Of a stretch of 61,236 bases of DNA, positions 1 through 10,886 are shown piece by piece. Source of the DNA: Bacteroidota bacterium. Its GTDB lineage: Bacteria; Bacteroidota; Bacteroidia; Bacteroidales; CAIXZF01. The notes beneath the pieces were generated by a model that worked only from the letters and a program-made list of their open reading frames with translations, did no database searches and was not told the DNA's origin. Numbering within the stretch: position 1 is the stretch's first letter; each line of letters opens with the position of its first letter. Location: contig JAPLDE010000252.1 of NCBI GenBank assembly GCA_026391855.1, positions 1-61,236 of the forward strand. The letters run 5' to 3'. Position numbers and translations under genes: made by a program.

Positions 1-813
1 GGGGTAAAAATAATCTGGTTTTGTCGTCGTATCTTCATCTGGGCAATCTATACTAAAAGACCAATATTCAGATGTTATAACAATTTGTGATCCATTTGTA
101 ACGTCAACTTTCCATGCATATTCCTTGCATGGTTCAAGGGGTATGGCTGTAATTGGATAAAGTAAAGAATTTTCATCTAGTGCTAAAGAAAACAGCATCT
201 GATTATTTAAGATGGCTTCCTCAGCGGTTTGATTACTGTCCTTTTCTGAAAGAGTTATTGAATATGAGTATCCTGCGTCAAGAACCCCAGTATAAATCCA
301 TGTCAAAAACGGATTACTTGTTTGGATATATGACTCATCAAAAGGGCTAATTAAATGCAATGTATTTTGAAACGGAATAAAATGATCAATACATTGCATT
401 TTTTCCTGAGGTTCTGCCAACTCCTTAAAAGTGTAACAAACGTGATATGACCCGCTCATAAATTTTCCATGTGTGAGATAATAATTATAAAACTGGCTAT
501 CGTGAAAAACTTGATTAGCAAGAATCTCATCATGTTGAGGGTCATTTAAAATAACCTCGTTTGAAGAAAGGGATATTGACTGTGTTCCCATGGACAAGAC
601 TAAACTTGATGGAGTGTACTCGTTATAATAATAAACCTCAATATTTACTAAGAAATCATGAGAGGCATTGTCCTGAAAAACAAGGTAAACCGCAAGCAGA
701 TCATCACTAACAAGATTGTTTCCACCAAGTGATGGTGTGATGATTTGATAATTCATGGTAAAACAATTCAGCGCCAGTAACACCATGAAACAGAAAGTGG
801 TAATTATTTTCAT
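1..813 (-). CDS. Partial secreted protein, C-terminus beyond window start
   Basis: An open frame runs from an ATG at 813 to base 1 without a stop, so 271 codons are visible and the C-terminus is outside the window. The N-terminus is a plausible signal peptide (MKIITTFCFMVLLALNCF). A beta-rich stretch of about 100 residues follows, with a tail of the form GSYHVCYTF. After it comes a segment that reads like a fibronectin-III-type domain (LISPFDESYIQTSNPFLTW, then CKEYAWKVDV). The ATG lies 10 bases after the stop of the large gene upstream (824-3421), so the two are probably co-transcribed. Composition is AT-rich, unlike most of the window. I do not recognise a named family. Both genes seem to begin with a similar kind of beta domain, but this was judged by eye only. 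Confidence 0.7.
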   Translation of the reverse strand, partial: MKIITTFCFMVLLALNCFTMNYQIITPSLGGNNLVSDDLLAVYLVFQDNASHDFLVNIEVYYYNEYTPSSLVLSMGTQSISLSSNEVILNDPQHDEILANQVFHDSQFYNYYLTHGKFMSGSYHVCYTFKELAEPQEKMQCIDHFIPFQNTLHLISPFDESYIQTSNPFLTWIYTGVLDAGYSYSITLSEKDSNQTAEEAILNNQMLFSLALDENSLLYPITAIPLEPCKEYAWKVDVTNGSQIVITSEYWSFSIDCPDEDTTTKPDYFYP

Positions 814-823
814 TTTCTTTCTA

Positions 824-3421
824 TTATATATTAATAAAGATTGATGACATTGCCTGAAATTTCGGTAATTGCTGGTCATATACAATCCTTGACTGGTTAA
901 TGTACTGGATTGATAACGTGACAGATATTCTCTTGAGCAAGATTAACCTGATACTAGACTTGTACCCCAGATTACTGCCAATATCATTTTGCTTATTATA
1001 AACGACTCCAACTTCTAATGAACCGAATTTGGGTTTATAAAGAAATGAAATGGTGTAAGTTTGTTGTCCAAGGGACTTTAATTCCTTATCATTCATTGGA
1101 GTAAAACTCAGATTTGTTGATATCCCGAATTTTTCAATCGTAAATTGATCAGATACAACAACTTGCATGAAGTTTTTCAAGTAGCTTTTGGAAAAGTTAT
1201 TTAGCTGGTAAAAACAATTAATCATAATATTATTTGTCACAACCCCTTTTACATTTTCATATCCAGTTTGCAAACTAACAACATGGCTGTAATCTCTCTT
1301 GTTGTCAGTACCAAGTGAATAAAGACTACCAACTTCTCGATGGAAAAAAGGATAGTAATCTATGAAGATATATGGCTTTCTGGGAAATTTAATTTTGGTG
1401 GATAAACCGTATCTTGTGTTAACCTGATAGATAAAGTAATTCTCTTGCTTCTCTGGTTCAATTTCGCGTTGATAAAAGACTGACAGTGATATCTTTTTGT
1501 TCATGTATTGCTTTTCCAGTTTCAACTGGTAATTACTCAAGTCATTATAATACTGTGGAATAGCCATCGATAAATAATTGCTACCGAAATGATTAATATT
1601 CGCCAGCGCTTCAAAATTTTTCGATAATGCTGAATATTTTATTTCCACGTTTTCAGCAAACCCAATGATGGAACCTTCCTTTACTTTCCCTTTTACAAAG
1701 GGGATCAATAATATTTCAGAACTACGTACTTTCCTCGACTGGCTATTTTGATCAGGGATGTACAAGGAATTATTTAAAGTGAAATGAATCTTCAGATTTT
1801 GCTCAAATAATTGTAATGCATAATCCAGTCCAAAGTGATAGTTCTCCTGAAGTTTAAAAATACTCAATTTTTCAACCTTTTTATCGTTAGAATTATTAGC
1901 ATAATCCTTGATAACAACATAATGAAAATGCAGATGACTACCATCTTTGCTCCCAATCCCGAGGATTCCACAATATAACATTCTATTAAACGGGGACGAG
2001 GATAAAGGATGGTTGTATAAATCATATGAACGGTTGATCCTCCCTATTGTGATTTGCTTGAAAATATTATTTTCATCTAGATGTGACACTTCAATTCCAT
2101 CTAATTGTATACCCTGAACACATGATTTGTTAATTCTCGGGCATAGTGTCCCCAAGTTAAAAGATTCTACTCCATCAATAAATGAATTATTTTGACTTAA
2201 CTCAGGATATACTTCCTCAATTTTGCCATAAGATTGATTATCGAGTAATTGCTCTATTTTTTGGTTTTCTATCCCCTTAAGCTTTTTGTATTTATTTTCA
2301 AGTTTTTCATATGAGTCAATTTTTTTCTTTAATACTAGCTCCTTATTCTCAAGACTGTCCCTAACTCGATGGGAATTAATGAGCTTTCTTATCATTTCAA
2401 TGCTATCTGGGGGTAACTTGACACAACTATCTTTTAAATCATTGATATCATTAACATTATATCGCTTTGTAAAATAATCTTCTTTCGACTTTTGACTTTT
2501 ATTAAGGGTATCGCTAAGTTTTTTCCTTATAATGTTATATTCCATTAAATCTTTTTCCTGATTCCCAGGGTTGAAATCACCAACATAGGATCGAAGCTTA
2601 TTCACATTGGGATATTTTTCGTTAATCAGAATCTCCTTTACTGGTGCAAGAGATTTCAGTTTGGAACTATCATTATATTGGCTTGATTTAGATTTAAGGT
2701 TTCTAATAAACTTATCTTTCTTCCGTTTTTGAAGCTCCTTTACATTAAGAGAAAATTGTATTTTCTTTAAAACTCGTTGGATGGGAACTGTTGAATTGGA
2801 AACTGTTGTTCCTACATTGAATGGCAACCCTCCAATTTCTGAATTCAGGTAAACACCGAATGACCATTGTAGCTTATCATTATCTGGACACCCATAAAAA
2901 GGCATGTCTGAATATCTCATGCTTGAACCTACGGTTATTGAAGTTTTAAGTTTTCGTTTTTCCTGCACAGCAAGTGGGTTAGTATTAATGATTCTAACCC
3001 CAGGTTCAATATGTTCAGCCAACATTCCATGGTCTCTAATGCTTATTACCTTTATAATATAGCAATAAGTTCCATCAGGTAGCTGAAAGATTTGCTTTTC
3101 TTCACCCTTAAAAATGGTAAGGGGTTGAATATTTGAGATATTCAAAATATTTAAACCCGGCCTTAAAGTAAACGATTTGGAAATTGCATTAAATATCGAG
3201 GTGCCTTTATTATCCTTAATTGAAAATTCGATTGCTATATCTTGAATTTCTCCAACATGTCTGATAGCAAAATCGATTAGTCTGAGATTTCCCTGATCAG
3301 ACAATACGGTTTTATTGTATTGAATAATAGTTTGCCCCTGTGTAAAATTGTTGACAGTAATCAATAAATTGAAAATCATGGATAAATAAAAAATAAGGAT
3401 TATATATTTACATATACTCAT
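824..3421 (-). CDS. Large putative outer-membrane beta-barrel protein
   Basis: 865 residues from the ATG at 3421. A TTG five codons upstream would also be in frame, but the ATG is followed directly by a hydrophobic export signal (YIILIFYLSMIFNLLITV). Residues of about 35-145 form a beta-rich N-terminal domain ending in LPDGTYCYIIKV. Residues of about 230-400 are lysine- and glutamate-rich, with likely coiled coil (KKKIDSYEKLENKYKKLK). The last 350 or so residues alternate polar and aromatic/hydrophobic residues, as in outer-membrane strands, and the protein ends in IFINI. No enzyme motif is seen. A surface or envelope function is inferred from layout only. The gene is AT-rich and sits at the edge of a low-GC stretch, which suggests horizontal acquisition. 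It is followed 10 bases later by the partial gene at 1-813. Confidence 0.7.
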   Translation of the reverse strand: MSICKYIILIFYLSMIFNLLITVNNFTQGQTIIQYNKTVLSDQGNLRLIDFAIRHVGEIQDIAIEFSIKDNKGTSIFNAISKSFTLRPGLNILNISNIQPLTIFKGEEKQIFQLPDGTYCYIIKVISIRDHGMLAEHIEPGVRIINTNPLAVQEKRKLKTSITVGSSMRYSDMPFYGCPDNDKLQWSFGVYLNSEIGGLPFNVGTTVSNSTVPIQRVLKKIQFSLNVKELQKRKKDKFIRNLKSKSSQYNDSSKLKSLAPVKEILINEKYPNVNKLRSYVGDFNPGNQEKDLMEYNIIRKKLSDTLNKSQKSKEDYFTKRYNVNDINDLKDSCVKLPPDSIEMIRKLINSHRVRDSLENKELVLKKKIDSYEKLENKYKKLKGIENQKIEQLLDNQSYGKIEEVYPELSQNNSFIDGVESFNLGTLCPRINKSCVQGIQLDGIEVSHLDENNIFKQITIGRINRSYDLYNHPLSSSPFNRMLYCGILGIGSKDGSHLHFHYVVIKDYANNSNDKKVEKLSIFKLQENYHFGLDYALQLFEQNLKIHFTLNNSLYIPDQNSQSRKVRSSEILLIPFVKGKVKEGSIIGFAENVEIKYSALSKNFEALANINHFGSNYLSMAIPQYYNDLSNYQLKLEKQYMNKKISLSVFYQREIEPEKQENYFIYQVNTRYGLSTKIKFPRKPYIFIDYYPFFHREVGSLYSLGTDNKRDYSHVVSLQTGYENVKGVVTNNIMINCFYQLNNFSKSYLKNFMQVVVSDQFTIEKFGISTNLSFTPMNDKELKSLGQQTYTISFLYKPKFGSLEVGVVYNKQNDIGSNLGYKSSIRLILLKRISVTLSIQYINQSRIVYDQQLPKFQAMSSIFINI

Positions 3422-4261
3422 AGAATCCGCTTTCAAATTAACACATATTTATTCAAGACATGTAATACATGCTAGAATTCTCTCCAGATAGATACATACC
3501 ATTCTTTTTTATGTACCCACAATGAATGTTGCTATCTCTGAAGTAAATTAACCAGAACGAGATAACTATTAATTACACAAAAGCTAAAATATCCCCTAAA
3601 AATTGAAAATATTTTTTCTACATACATGATAAAATTTTAAAATAGTATCTAATACCCTTAAATTATAAGTGGTTCAACAAACAAAGCATATGCAATAAAC
3701 ATCAACCCATATTTGAACAAACTATAAGCCCATCGGCCGTGTTTTTTGATTTTAATCGGGAGTCCACTAATGTACACTAAGATTTTGAAAATAAGATCTG
3801 TGTTAATAAATATTGAATTATTGCTTTATTATTAAATAATCACCTATCTAACTTACTTCTTACTAATTCAATTGATTGATTTAATGACATTTAAGTTAAA
3901 TTGTTTGGCGATGACTTCTTATTTCCAATAATAAGATAAGTGGTCAGAAGTGTATACTTTCCTGTTGGGGCACCTGATTCTGTGCCGAAAGTTGATAGTT
4001 TGCCAGGCAATGCAAATTTTTCGCAGTCATTACCGGGAGGAAGAAATTCTCTCTTCTTTTCGGGAGCCAACAATCCGGAAATTTGTTCTTTGGCAAATAA
4101 GTGATTGCACATTTCAATGATTCATTTATGTCCAGAATGATTATCTCCGATGTTAAAGACAGAAGGTCGGCAGAAAACAGCCGGATTTGTCATTAGAATA
4201 TGTAAATCACTATAAATGTGAATGTTGTAAATTTTTAGTTTAAATTAACTTTTTCTGATAT
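3422..4261. other. AT-rich stretch with no convincing gene
   Basis: This 0.84 kb lies upstream of the large barrel gene and downstream of the AlkZ-like gene, both on the minus strand. It is very AT-rich from about 3470 to 3900 and less so from 3950 to 4120. A 73-codon minus-strand frame (3891-4112) exists, but all three frames there are similarly open and none gives a recognisable protein. No tRNA, clear terminator or repeat was seen. The promoter of the 824-3421 gene should lie at its left end. Confidence 0.5.
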
Positions 4262-5347
4262 TTAGTTACTTTTAAAGGAAATTTGGGTTGCATCACCTAA
4301 AAAGGCCCCTAATTTTATGGCTGCTTCAGTTGTTTGATTCTTTACCGGTTTACCCTGTGGTTGCAGATAATTGATCTCAATCATTCTGTTTTTATTCTTT
4401 CCTGAACATTTCCATAAGCCTGACACTTGTCCGTTTATCACTATTGCAGGGCGAAAAATCCCATTGTCTGAAATTATCTTTTTATTATCGGTCATGGTCA
4501 GAGAAGCGCTTCTGTCTTTATAACTGATAAGAAACTCGTCAAAAGCAGGCAACAGATGAATGGTTGTTTTCCTGTGGTTTACGCCGGGTGATAGAGCTGC
4601 GAACCAATATTTCTTTGAGTCGATGGTTTCAGAAACAAAGTAAGCTTTAACAAATTCCAATGCCATTCCGGCATCCTTTACTGACAATCCTGACCACCAG
4701 GCAAAATCAGGAATTGTGGCAGGACCATGGCTTGAAAAGTAACGTTTTGCTAATTCAGCCAATGATTCATCTCTTGTATACACTTTCCTTAACGGGACTC
4801 TTTCCCTGAGCAGTGCATAGGTCTGTTTTTTATCTTTTACAGGACCGCTGCAGATTAATCCGTTTAATTCGGCATATAGTAATAAGTGATACAATCTGTT
4901 ACCGTCTGTAACGATGTCAGCCTTTGCAAATTCTTTCGATAATTCTTCACCGGTAAGGCAAACTCCTTTTGACATCGCTTTCCCGATAATCATGGCAGTT
5001 TTATCATGAACAGCATCAGTCAGTTCTAACTCTTTATGTCTTGATCTCAGTAAAGATTTCACCTTTGGCGCTGTCAGTTCAAGCAACCAGTATATATCGT
5101 CAGCTGAAACAAAATGCCATGTCGGGCGCATTACATGCGTTCTGAGTATCTCGCCCCTATTCAAAGCATTTTCAATGGCATCTTCTGTTGAATGTATAAG
5201 CCGAATCCCGACAGCCCACTTCGCCATTGAATAATCCTGTGCCTGCATAGCACCCATCCATCTGACAACCTCATTGGGTGAACCGAATTCGGTGTTTTCA
5301 ATTCTTTGGTTAAGCAAGCGGATATTTGATATTTCTATTACATTCAT
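4262..5347 (-). CDS. AlkZ-like winged-helix DNA glycosylase (HTH_42 family)
   Basis: 361 residues, the full length expected for the winged-helix DNA-binding family PF06224. That family includes the DNA glycosylases AlkZ and YcaQ/AlkX, which remove alkylated bases or unhook interstrand crosslinks. The N-terminal part carries the signature MGAMQAQDYSMAKWAVGIR. The family's catalytic Q-x-Q motif is readable there as Q35-A36-Q37, the AlkZ version rather than the Q-x-D of YcaQ/AlkX. LRTHVMRPTWHFV, typical of the family, follows at about residues 89-101. The gene stands alone, with AT-rich DNA downstream and a T9SS substrate gene upstream. A cytoplasmic DNA-repair role is inferred from the family. 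Family assignment is firm; substrate is unknown. Confidence 0.85.
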   Translation of the reverse strand: MNVIEISNIRLLNQRIENTEFGSPNEVVRWMGAMQAQDYSMAKWAVGIRLIHSTEDAIENALNRGEILRTHVMRPTWHFVSADDIYWLLELTAPKVKSLLRSRHKELELTDAVHDKTAMIIGKAMSKGVCLTGEELSKEFAKADIVTDGNRLYHLLLYAELNGLICSGPVKDKKQTYALLRERVPLRKVYTRDESLAELAKRYFSSHGPATIPDFAWWSGLSVKDAGMALEFVKAYFVSETIDSKKYWFAALSPGVNHRKTTIHLLPAFDEFLISYKDRSASLTMTDNKKIISDNGIFRPAIVINGQVSGLWKCSGKNKNRMIEINYLQPQGKPVKNQTTEAAIKLGAFLGDATQISFKSN

Positions 5348-5455
5348 TTTGGGTCAGGACGTTTTCTTTGGGCTACACATGACTTAGGCGCTAAGACCGG
5401 CTGTAATTCTAAGGATCAATTTTAGCGGAGCAAAGGAGAAAGCTGCCTTCCCCCA

Positions 5456-8204
5456 TTACTGAATAATAATTTTCCGGGTCAATTGTCCGGTTTTGCATTG
5501 AATATCAATGAGGTAGACTCCCGGCTTTAACCCATTCAGGTTAAGCTTTTCTATATTGGTTTGCTGATGTTTCCTGGTTTCATTTATAATGAGCTGGCCT
5601 GCCGGTGAGAACAGTTTTATTTCCATTTCACCGGGTGAAGGTGATTCAATGAAAAGGCTGCCGGTTACCGGGTTTGGGTAGATGTGAAGCGGGTTTGTGG
5701 TGGTCAGGGTTCCGGGAGCGGAGGATCCTGTGGCGAAGTGGTAGATCCCGGTAAAGAGCCCCCGGCCATGGGAGGCGGCACAGACTTTTTTATCACTGTT
5801 TCTGATCTGCAGCATATCAACCCTGACATTGGCCAGCCCTTCGTTCACCGGGGTCCAGAAAACAGCGGACTGGTTGAGATTAGTGGAAGACCATACACCT
5901 ATTTCAGTAGCAATCAGGGCCTGTGTGCTGCCCTGAGGGTGGAAGATGGCCCAGCGGACGGGGATATCGGGAAGATTGCCTTCAATATTTGTCCAGTTCT
6001 GGCCGCCGTTATCGGTGAGCCACACAGAAGCAACCCCATAATTGGAGAAGGTTACCATCAGGGTGTCATCCGAATGTCCCACAGCCACACTGGAGATGGC
6101 TCCCATCGGGAAGTCGGGGCTTCCGATCTCGGTCACAACGGGGGTATTCTGCGAATTGGTCATTTTAAAAAGCCTGCCGGATAGGGTACCGGCAAACACC
6201 ACTACATTGGAAAGGTCGCTGTTGGGAGAAACCTTAATATGAGTAAAAGGCACAGTGGATCCGAGTGTAAGAAACTCCCCGATAGGGGCATCATCTACAT
6301 CTTTGATCCGAAGAACCTGGTCGGCAAGGTTTCCGAATAAATCGCCGGCATTGGCATACAAGGTGTTGTGTTTTGAATCGTAATCGGCCGGGTTGATGAA
6401 GTAGCCGCTGCTGTAGTCGCTGATATAATTGAGCATGCTTCCGCCGTTGTATACCGAATATACATTATAATATATGGAGCTGATCATCAGGTTAGGATCT
6501 TCATTGTCAAAGAAGCAGTAGGCGCCGTCGCCCCCGCCGACCAGGTCGCTGATGACCAACGGGTTGCCTGTATACCAAAGCGTTCCGTTATCCTGGAGGC
6601 CGCCCATCAGATGATTGGAGGCTGGCAGCGGCTGGATGGCACAGGTATAGAACTGGAGGGTTGAGAGGTTTTTGGATCTTTCGGAGAATGTAATAAACGG
6701 GTTTGTAGCATTATTGGTATAAAACACCCCTCCATCCGTACTGAAGATGATCTCACTTGAAGAGCCGGGCCGGTAGACGATGGAATGCTGGTCGCCATGC
6801 ACATATTCAGTGCCGCCTCCCTGGTACATCAGGGCCCAGTCGGTTCTTTTGTTCCAGGTCATGCCCCCGTCGGTACTCTGGTTCAGGTCGAGCCCGCCTA
6901 CCCACAGGGTGGTTGGTGTGACGGGATCAACGGCTATATCCAGGGCATGCCAGGCTATGGTGGCCCAGGTCATTCCATTATAGTCAGGAGGGATATTCAT
7001 GGATGACCAGGAGCTGCCCTGGTTGGTTGATTTGATGATATACATTCCATAATAAACCGGCCATCCATTGTTGAACCCGGCGGCAATGACCGCGTACACG
7101 ATATTTGGGTCGGAAGGCGCGCAGGCGATCATGACCATGCCAGGGAGGTAGTAGTTCGGATCGGCCTCAATCTGGGTACGGTATGTTTCGTTAATGGTCC
7201 AGCTGCCCGCCGTACCCAGGTCGGAGTATAAGAGGGTGGCTCCTCCCTTACCGTCAATATTCCTGAAAGTACCGATGAAGATCCTGCCGTTGCTGTTCAT
7301 CTCTATATCAGAGACTGCATATGGAACGGTTTCGTTGGTAATATTTGGTAACACCTGGGTCCAGGAGGTTCCCCCGTCGGAAGAGCGGTAAAGTCCGTCG
7401 GAAGGCTGGCTCAGGTGTGAAGCGCCCATATATATCCCTGAGACGACCCCGGCATAGATGACACTGGTGCCGTTCTCGTTGCGGACCAGGATGTCGTTCA
7501 CATAAGCAAATCCTTCGGTAGAAGGCATGAGCGTCCAGGTTTGCCCGGCATCGGCAGATTTAAAGATCCCCACACCTTTCCCGGATGATTCGCGGTAGGT
7601 GATCACAGAGGTCTGTGCTTCACCGGTACCTACATACATAACCTGGTTGTTGTTTGGGTCGAAGGCGATGCTACTGACTGAGAGGTTACTCCAGAAGTCA
7701 TTAATCCCAACCCAGGACGAGGCAGAATTTGTGATGTCGTTGTTATACCAAAGACCCCCTGTGACGCTGCCTGCCCAGACTTTTTTATGGGCAGGGTCCC
7801 AGGGATCCCATTTTAATGCCCTGATCCGCCCACCCGAATTGGAAGGGATGTTGGTCCACTGGATAACGGGATCGGTATCGGCCTTTCTCATTGACAATAA
7901 TGCCTTAGTGGCTTTATAGGCAGTCCATCTCCTTTCGGACGGGACATTGCCGGTTGCCGGGTCCATCGTCAGGTAAAAGTCGGTGAAAGAAGCCATCTCC
8001 GGTGAATCATTCTCCTCTTCCTTGTTCTTTTTTTCAGGTTTTCCCTTCTTCTCTTTTTTCAATCTTGTCTCCAGTCCTGAGGATTTCATTTCTGCCAGCA
8101 GAAATCTTTGTTCCGTGATAAAACTTATTGATACCCCATACCGCCAGGATCGAAATACATCCAAGGAGTAAAATAGTCCAACATATCTTTCTGATCATGT
8201 GCAT
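5456..8204 (-). CDS. T9SS-sorted VPS10/BNR-type beta-propeller protein, frameshifted near N-terminus
   Basis: The main frame (5456-8164, opening at a TTG) encodes about 900 residues. A lysine/glutamate-rich linker comes first (KKEKKGKPEKKNKEEE). A long array of sortilin/VPS10-like and BNR/Asp-box repeats follows (SADAGQTW, SSDGGTSW, STDGGMTW, TDNGGQNW). The C-terminus is a T9SS type A sorting domain (IYPNPVTGSLFIE to KIIIQ). The protein should therefore be exported and anchored or released by type IX secretion. The main frame has no signal peptide. One sits just upstream in another frame, from an ATG at 8204 (MIRKICWTILLLGCISILAVWG), and runs out at a stop after about 56 codons. One extra base (or two missing) between about 8100 and 8160 would explain this. 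The gene is 35 bases downstream of the small coiled-coil membrane protein gene. The ligand or substrate of the propeller is unknown. Confidence 0.8.
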
Positions 8205-8239
8205 TTTATTAATTATTGAATCGTTAAATCTGAGATTTT

Positions 8240-8809
8240 CTATCTGAACAGGATCAACCCCAGCAACAGACCGATCCCCATCCCGGCTGTACCTGCAATC
8301 AATGTTCTCCGGAGGGAAGACCGCTGTTTCAATGCCAGTTTACGGGCAGCTTCATTGAGTTGATTTGAAGCGGCTGCCAATTCTTTTCTGGTATTTTCGA
8401 GGTCAAGGTTAACCCGCTCCAGGGAAGCCTGGTTATTTACACCAACCGTATGGACCTCATCGGAAAGTTTAAAATATTTGGCCCGGATTTCCTCAAGATG
8501 CTGGTTAGCTGTCTGCAAGGCAGATTCATATTCAGTAATCATCATCTTTTCATCATCTGGTTTCAGAGACATAACGTAATTCCTGGCTTTTTCATATAAT
8601 TTATACCTGGAAGCATTGATAATGACCACAGTATCGCAGGCGATCTCCACCTTTTCCCCAAAATGAAGGAACATGGGAGGGGAGGCAGCGTGACAGTATG
8701 ATGCATCAAAGATCCTGGCCGCCTGGGAAAAAGATACGCCCGGCAATAGGGTAATGCCTGCTATCGCGATCAATATCCTGATGAAAAATTTTAAATAGCT
8801 GACCATCAA
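8240..8809 (-). CDS. Secreted/anchored coiled-coil protein of unknown function
   Basis: 189 residues. An N-terminal signal peptide (FFIRILIAIAGITLLPGVSFSQA) is followed by a short region with two cysteines and a helical, coiled-coil-prone segment at about residues 75-160. The C-terminus is a glycine-rich hydrophobic tail (LIAGTAGMGIGLLLGLILF) that would act as a membrane anchor. The layout suggests a protein exported to the periplasm and held in the inner membrane by its tail. It starts 7 bases after the stop of the 124-residue coiled-coil membrane protein and precedes the T9SS propeller gene, so the three look like one operon. I do not recognise a family. Confidence 0.7.
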   Translation of the reverse strand: MMVSYLKFFIRILIAIAGITLLPGVSFSQAARIFDASYCHAASPPMFLHFGEKVEIACDTVVIINASRYKLYEKARNYVMSLKPDDEKMMITEYESALQTANQHLEEIRAKYFKLSDEVHTVGVNNQASLERVNLDLENTRKELAAASNQLNEAARKLALKQRSSLRRTLIAGTAGMGIGLLLGLILFR

Positions 8810-8816
8810 TTCATTA

Positions 8817-9191
8817 TTAAAGTTTATTTAATTCTTTCTGAAGGACCCGGAGTTTGTCCTCTTCTTTTTTCAACTGATCTTTCAGTATCTCAATTTTCCG
8901 GCGTGAGGACCTGCTGTTTTTCTCATATTCAGAAGAAAGCATTTTTACCTGGGCATCCAATTTCTGTGTCAATTCCAGCGAGCTGTTGATAGTATGTATC
9001 ACACTATCAATCGTTTTCTGTGACAGTGATAAGTTGCCGGCCAGGGAGTCGAGGCGGTGACTGACCTTTTCGATCTGTTGTATTTCTGTATCGGGTGATC
9101 TCCTGAGAAGAAAGAACCCGGTAAATATGTTCAGGAGCAGGAGAAGGAGGAGGGCCCCCCAAAGAAGTCTGTTTTTACTACCTTCTGCCAT
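8817..9191 (-). CDS. Single-pass coiled-coil membrane protein
   Basis: 124 residues. One membrane segment (LLWGALLLLLLLNIFTGFFLL, residues about 9-29) is followed by a fully helical, coiled-coil-prone tail (EKVSHRLDSLAG, then DQLKKEEDKLRVLQKELNKL). No family is recognised. It is the first gene of a probable minus-strand operon with the next two genes. It is transcribed divergently from atpB, and a plausible promoter lies at 9209-9240. The topology resembles that of small scaffold proteins, but this is only inference. Confidence 0.7.
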   Translation of the reverse strand: MAEGSKNRLLWGALLLLLLLNIFTGFFLLRRSPDTEIQQIEKVSHRLDSLAGNLSLSQKTIDSVIHTINSSLELTQKLDAQVKMLSSEYEKNSRSSRRKIEILKDQLKKEEDKLRVLQKELNKL

Positions 9192-9208
9192 GTTAAAAAA
9201 TTGTGAAA

Positions 9209-9240
9209 TAAAGGTAGTACAATTTTTTTTTCAAGATCAA
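9209..9240 (-). promoter_or_regulatory. Putative promoter for the coiled-coil operon
   Basis: On the minus strand TACCTTTA (9216 down to 9209) matches the Bacteroidota -7 box TAnnTTTG at seven of eight positions. A TTG at 9240-9238 lies 21 bases upstream, fitting the -33 element. The ATG at 9191 follows about 17 bases later. Confidence 0.4.
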
Positions 9241-9253
9241 TCCATCATTTTCA

Positions 9254-9261
9254 TATCTTTG
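9254..9261 (+). promoter_or_regulatory. Putative -7 box of the atp operon promoter
   Basis: TATCTTTG is a perfect match to the Bacteroidota consensus TAnnTTTG, 27 bases before the atpB start codon at 9289. No clear TTTG -33 element is seen at the expected distance; a run of T lies there instead. Confidence 0.5.
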
Positions 9262-9288
9262 CAGCCTGAAAAAACCCGGAAATAAACC

Positions 9289-10724
<1,436 letters not shown>

Positions 10725-10775
10725 GAACATGGTAAAAGTGGTTACTGACGGCGGTTGGCCGGCGGTGTCCACACA

Positions 10776-10845
10776 GGGGGTGTATTAATTGTCTTTCCAT
10801 TGGAAATTCCGGCAGGAAACCCGGAATGTCATTTAGTACACCCTT
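10776..10845 (+). promoter_or_regulatory. Candidate structured RNA (three-way junction) between atpE and atpF
   Basis: GGGTGTA (10778-10784) pairs perfectly with TACACCC (10837-10843), extendable by two G-U pairs. Inside it are two more perfect hairpins. TTTCC/GGAAA is at 10794-10798 and 10802-10806, with loop ATT. ATTCCGG/CCGGAAT is at 10806-10812 and 10821-10827, with loop CAGGAAAC. They share one base at 10806, so the last pair of one would open. No T-run follows, so it is not a simple terminator. It could be an mRNA processing or stability element that sets the high c-subunit to b-subunit ratio. Evidence is base pairing in one sequence only. Confidence 0.35.
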
Positions 10846-10886
10846 TTACAGGTTTTTGAATATTGAATAACAGAAAATAGAGAATA

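Noticed and set aside
153..350. 65-codon plus-strand ORF
   Set aside because: Lies opposite the well-supported partial secreted protein on the minus strand.
3891..4112. 73-codon minus-strand ORF in the AT-rich gap
   Set aside because: No family-like sequence, no promoter or ribosome site, and the other frames are similarly open; described only as part of the gap.
5684..6184. 166-codon plus-strand ORF inside the propeller gene
   Set aside because: Antisense shadow of the repeat-rich T9SS gene; no own features.
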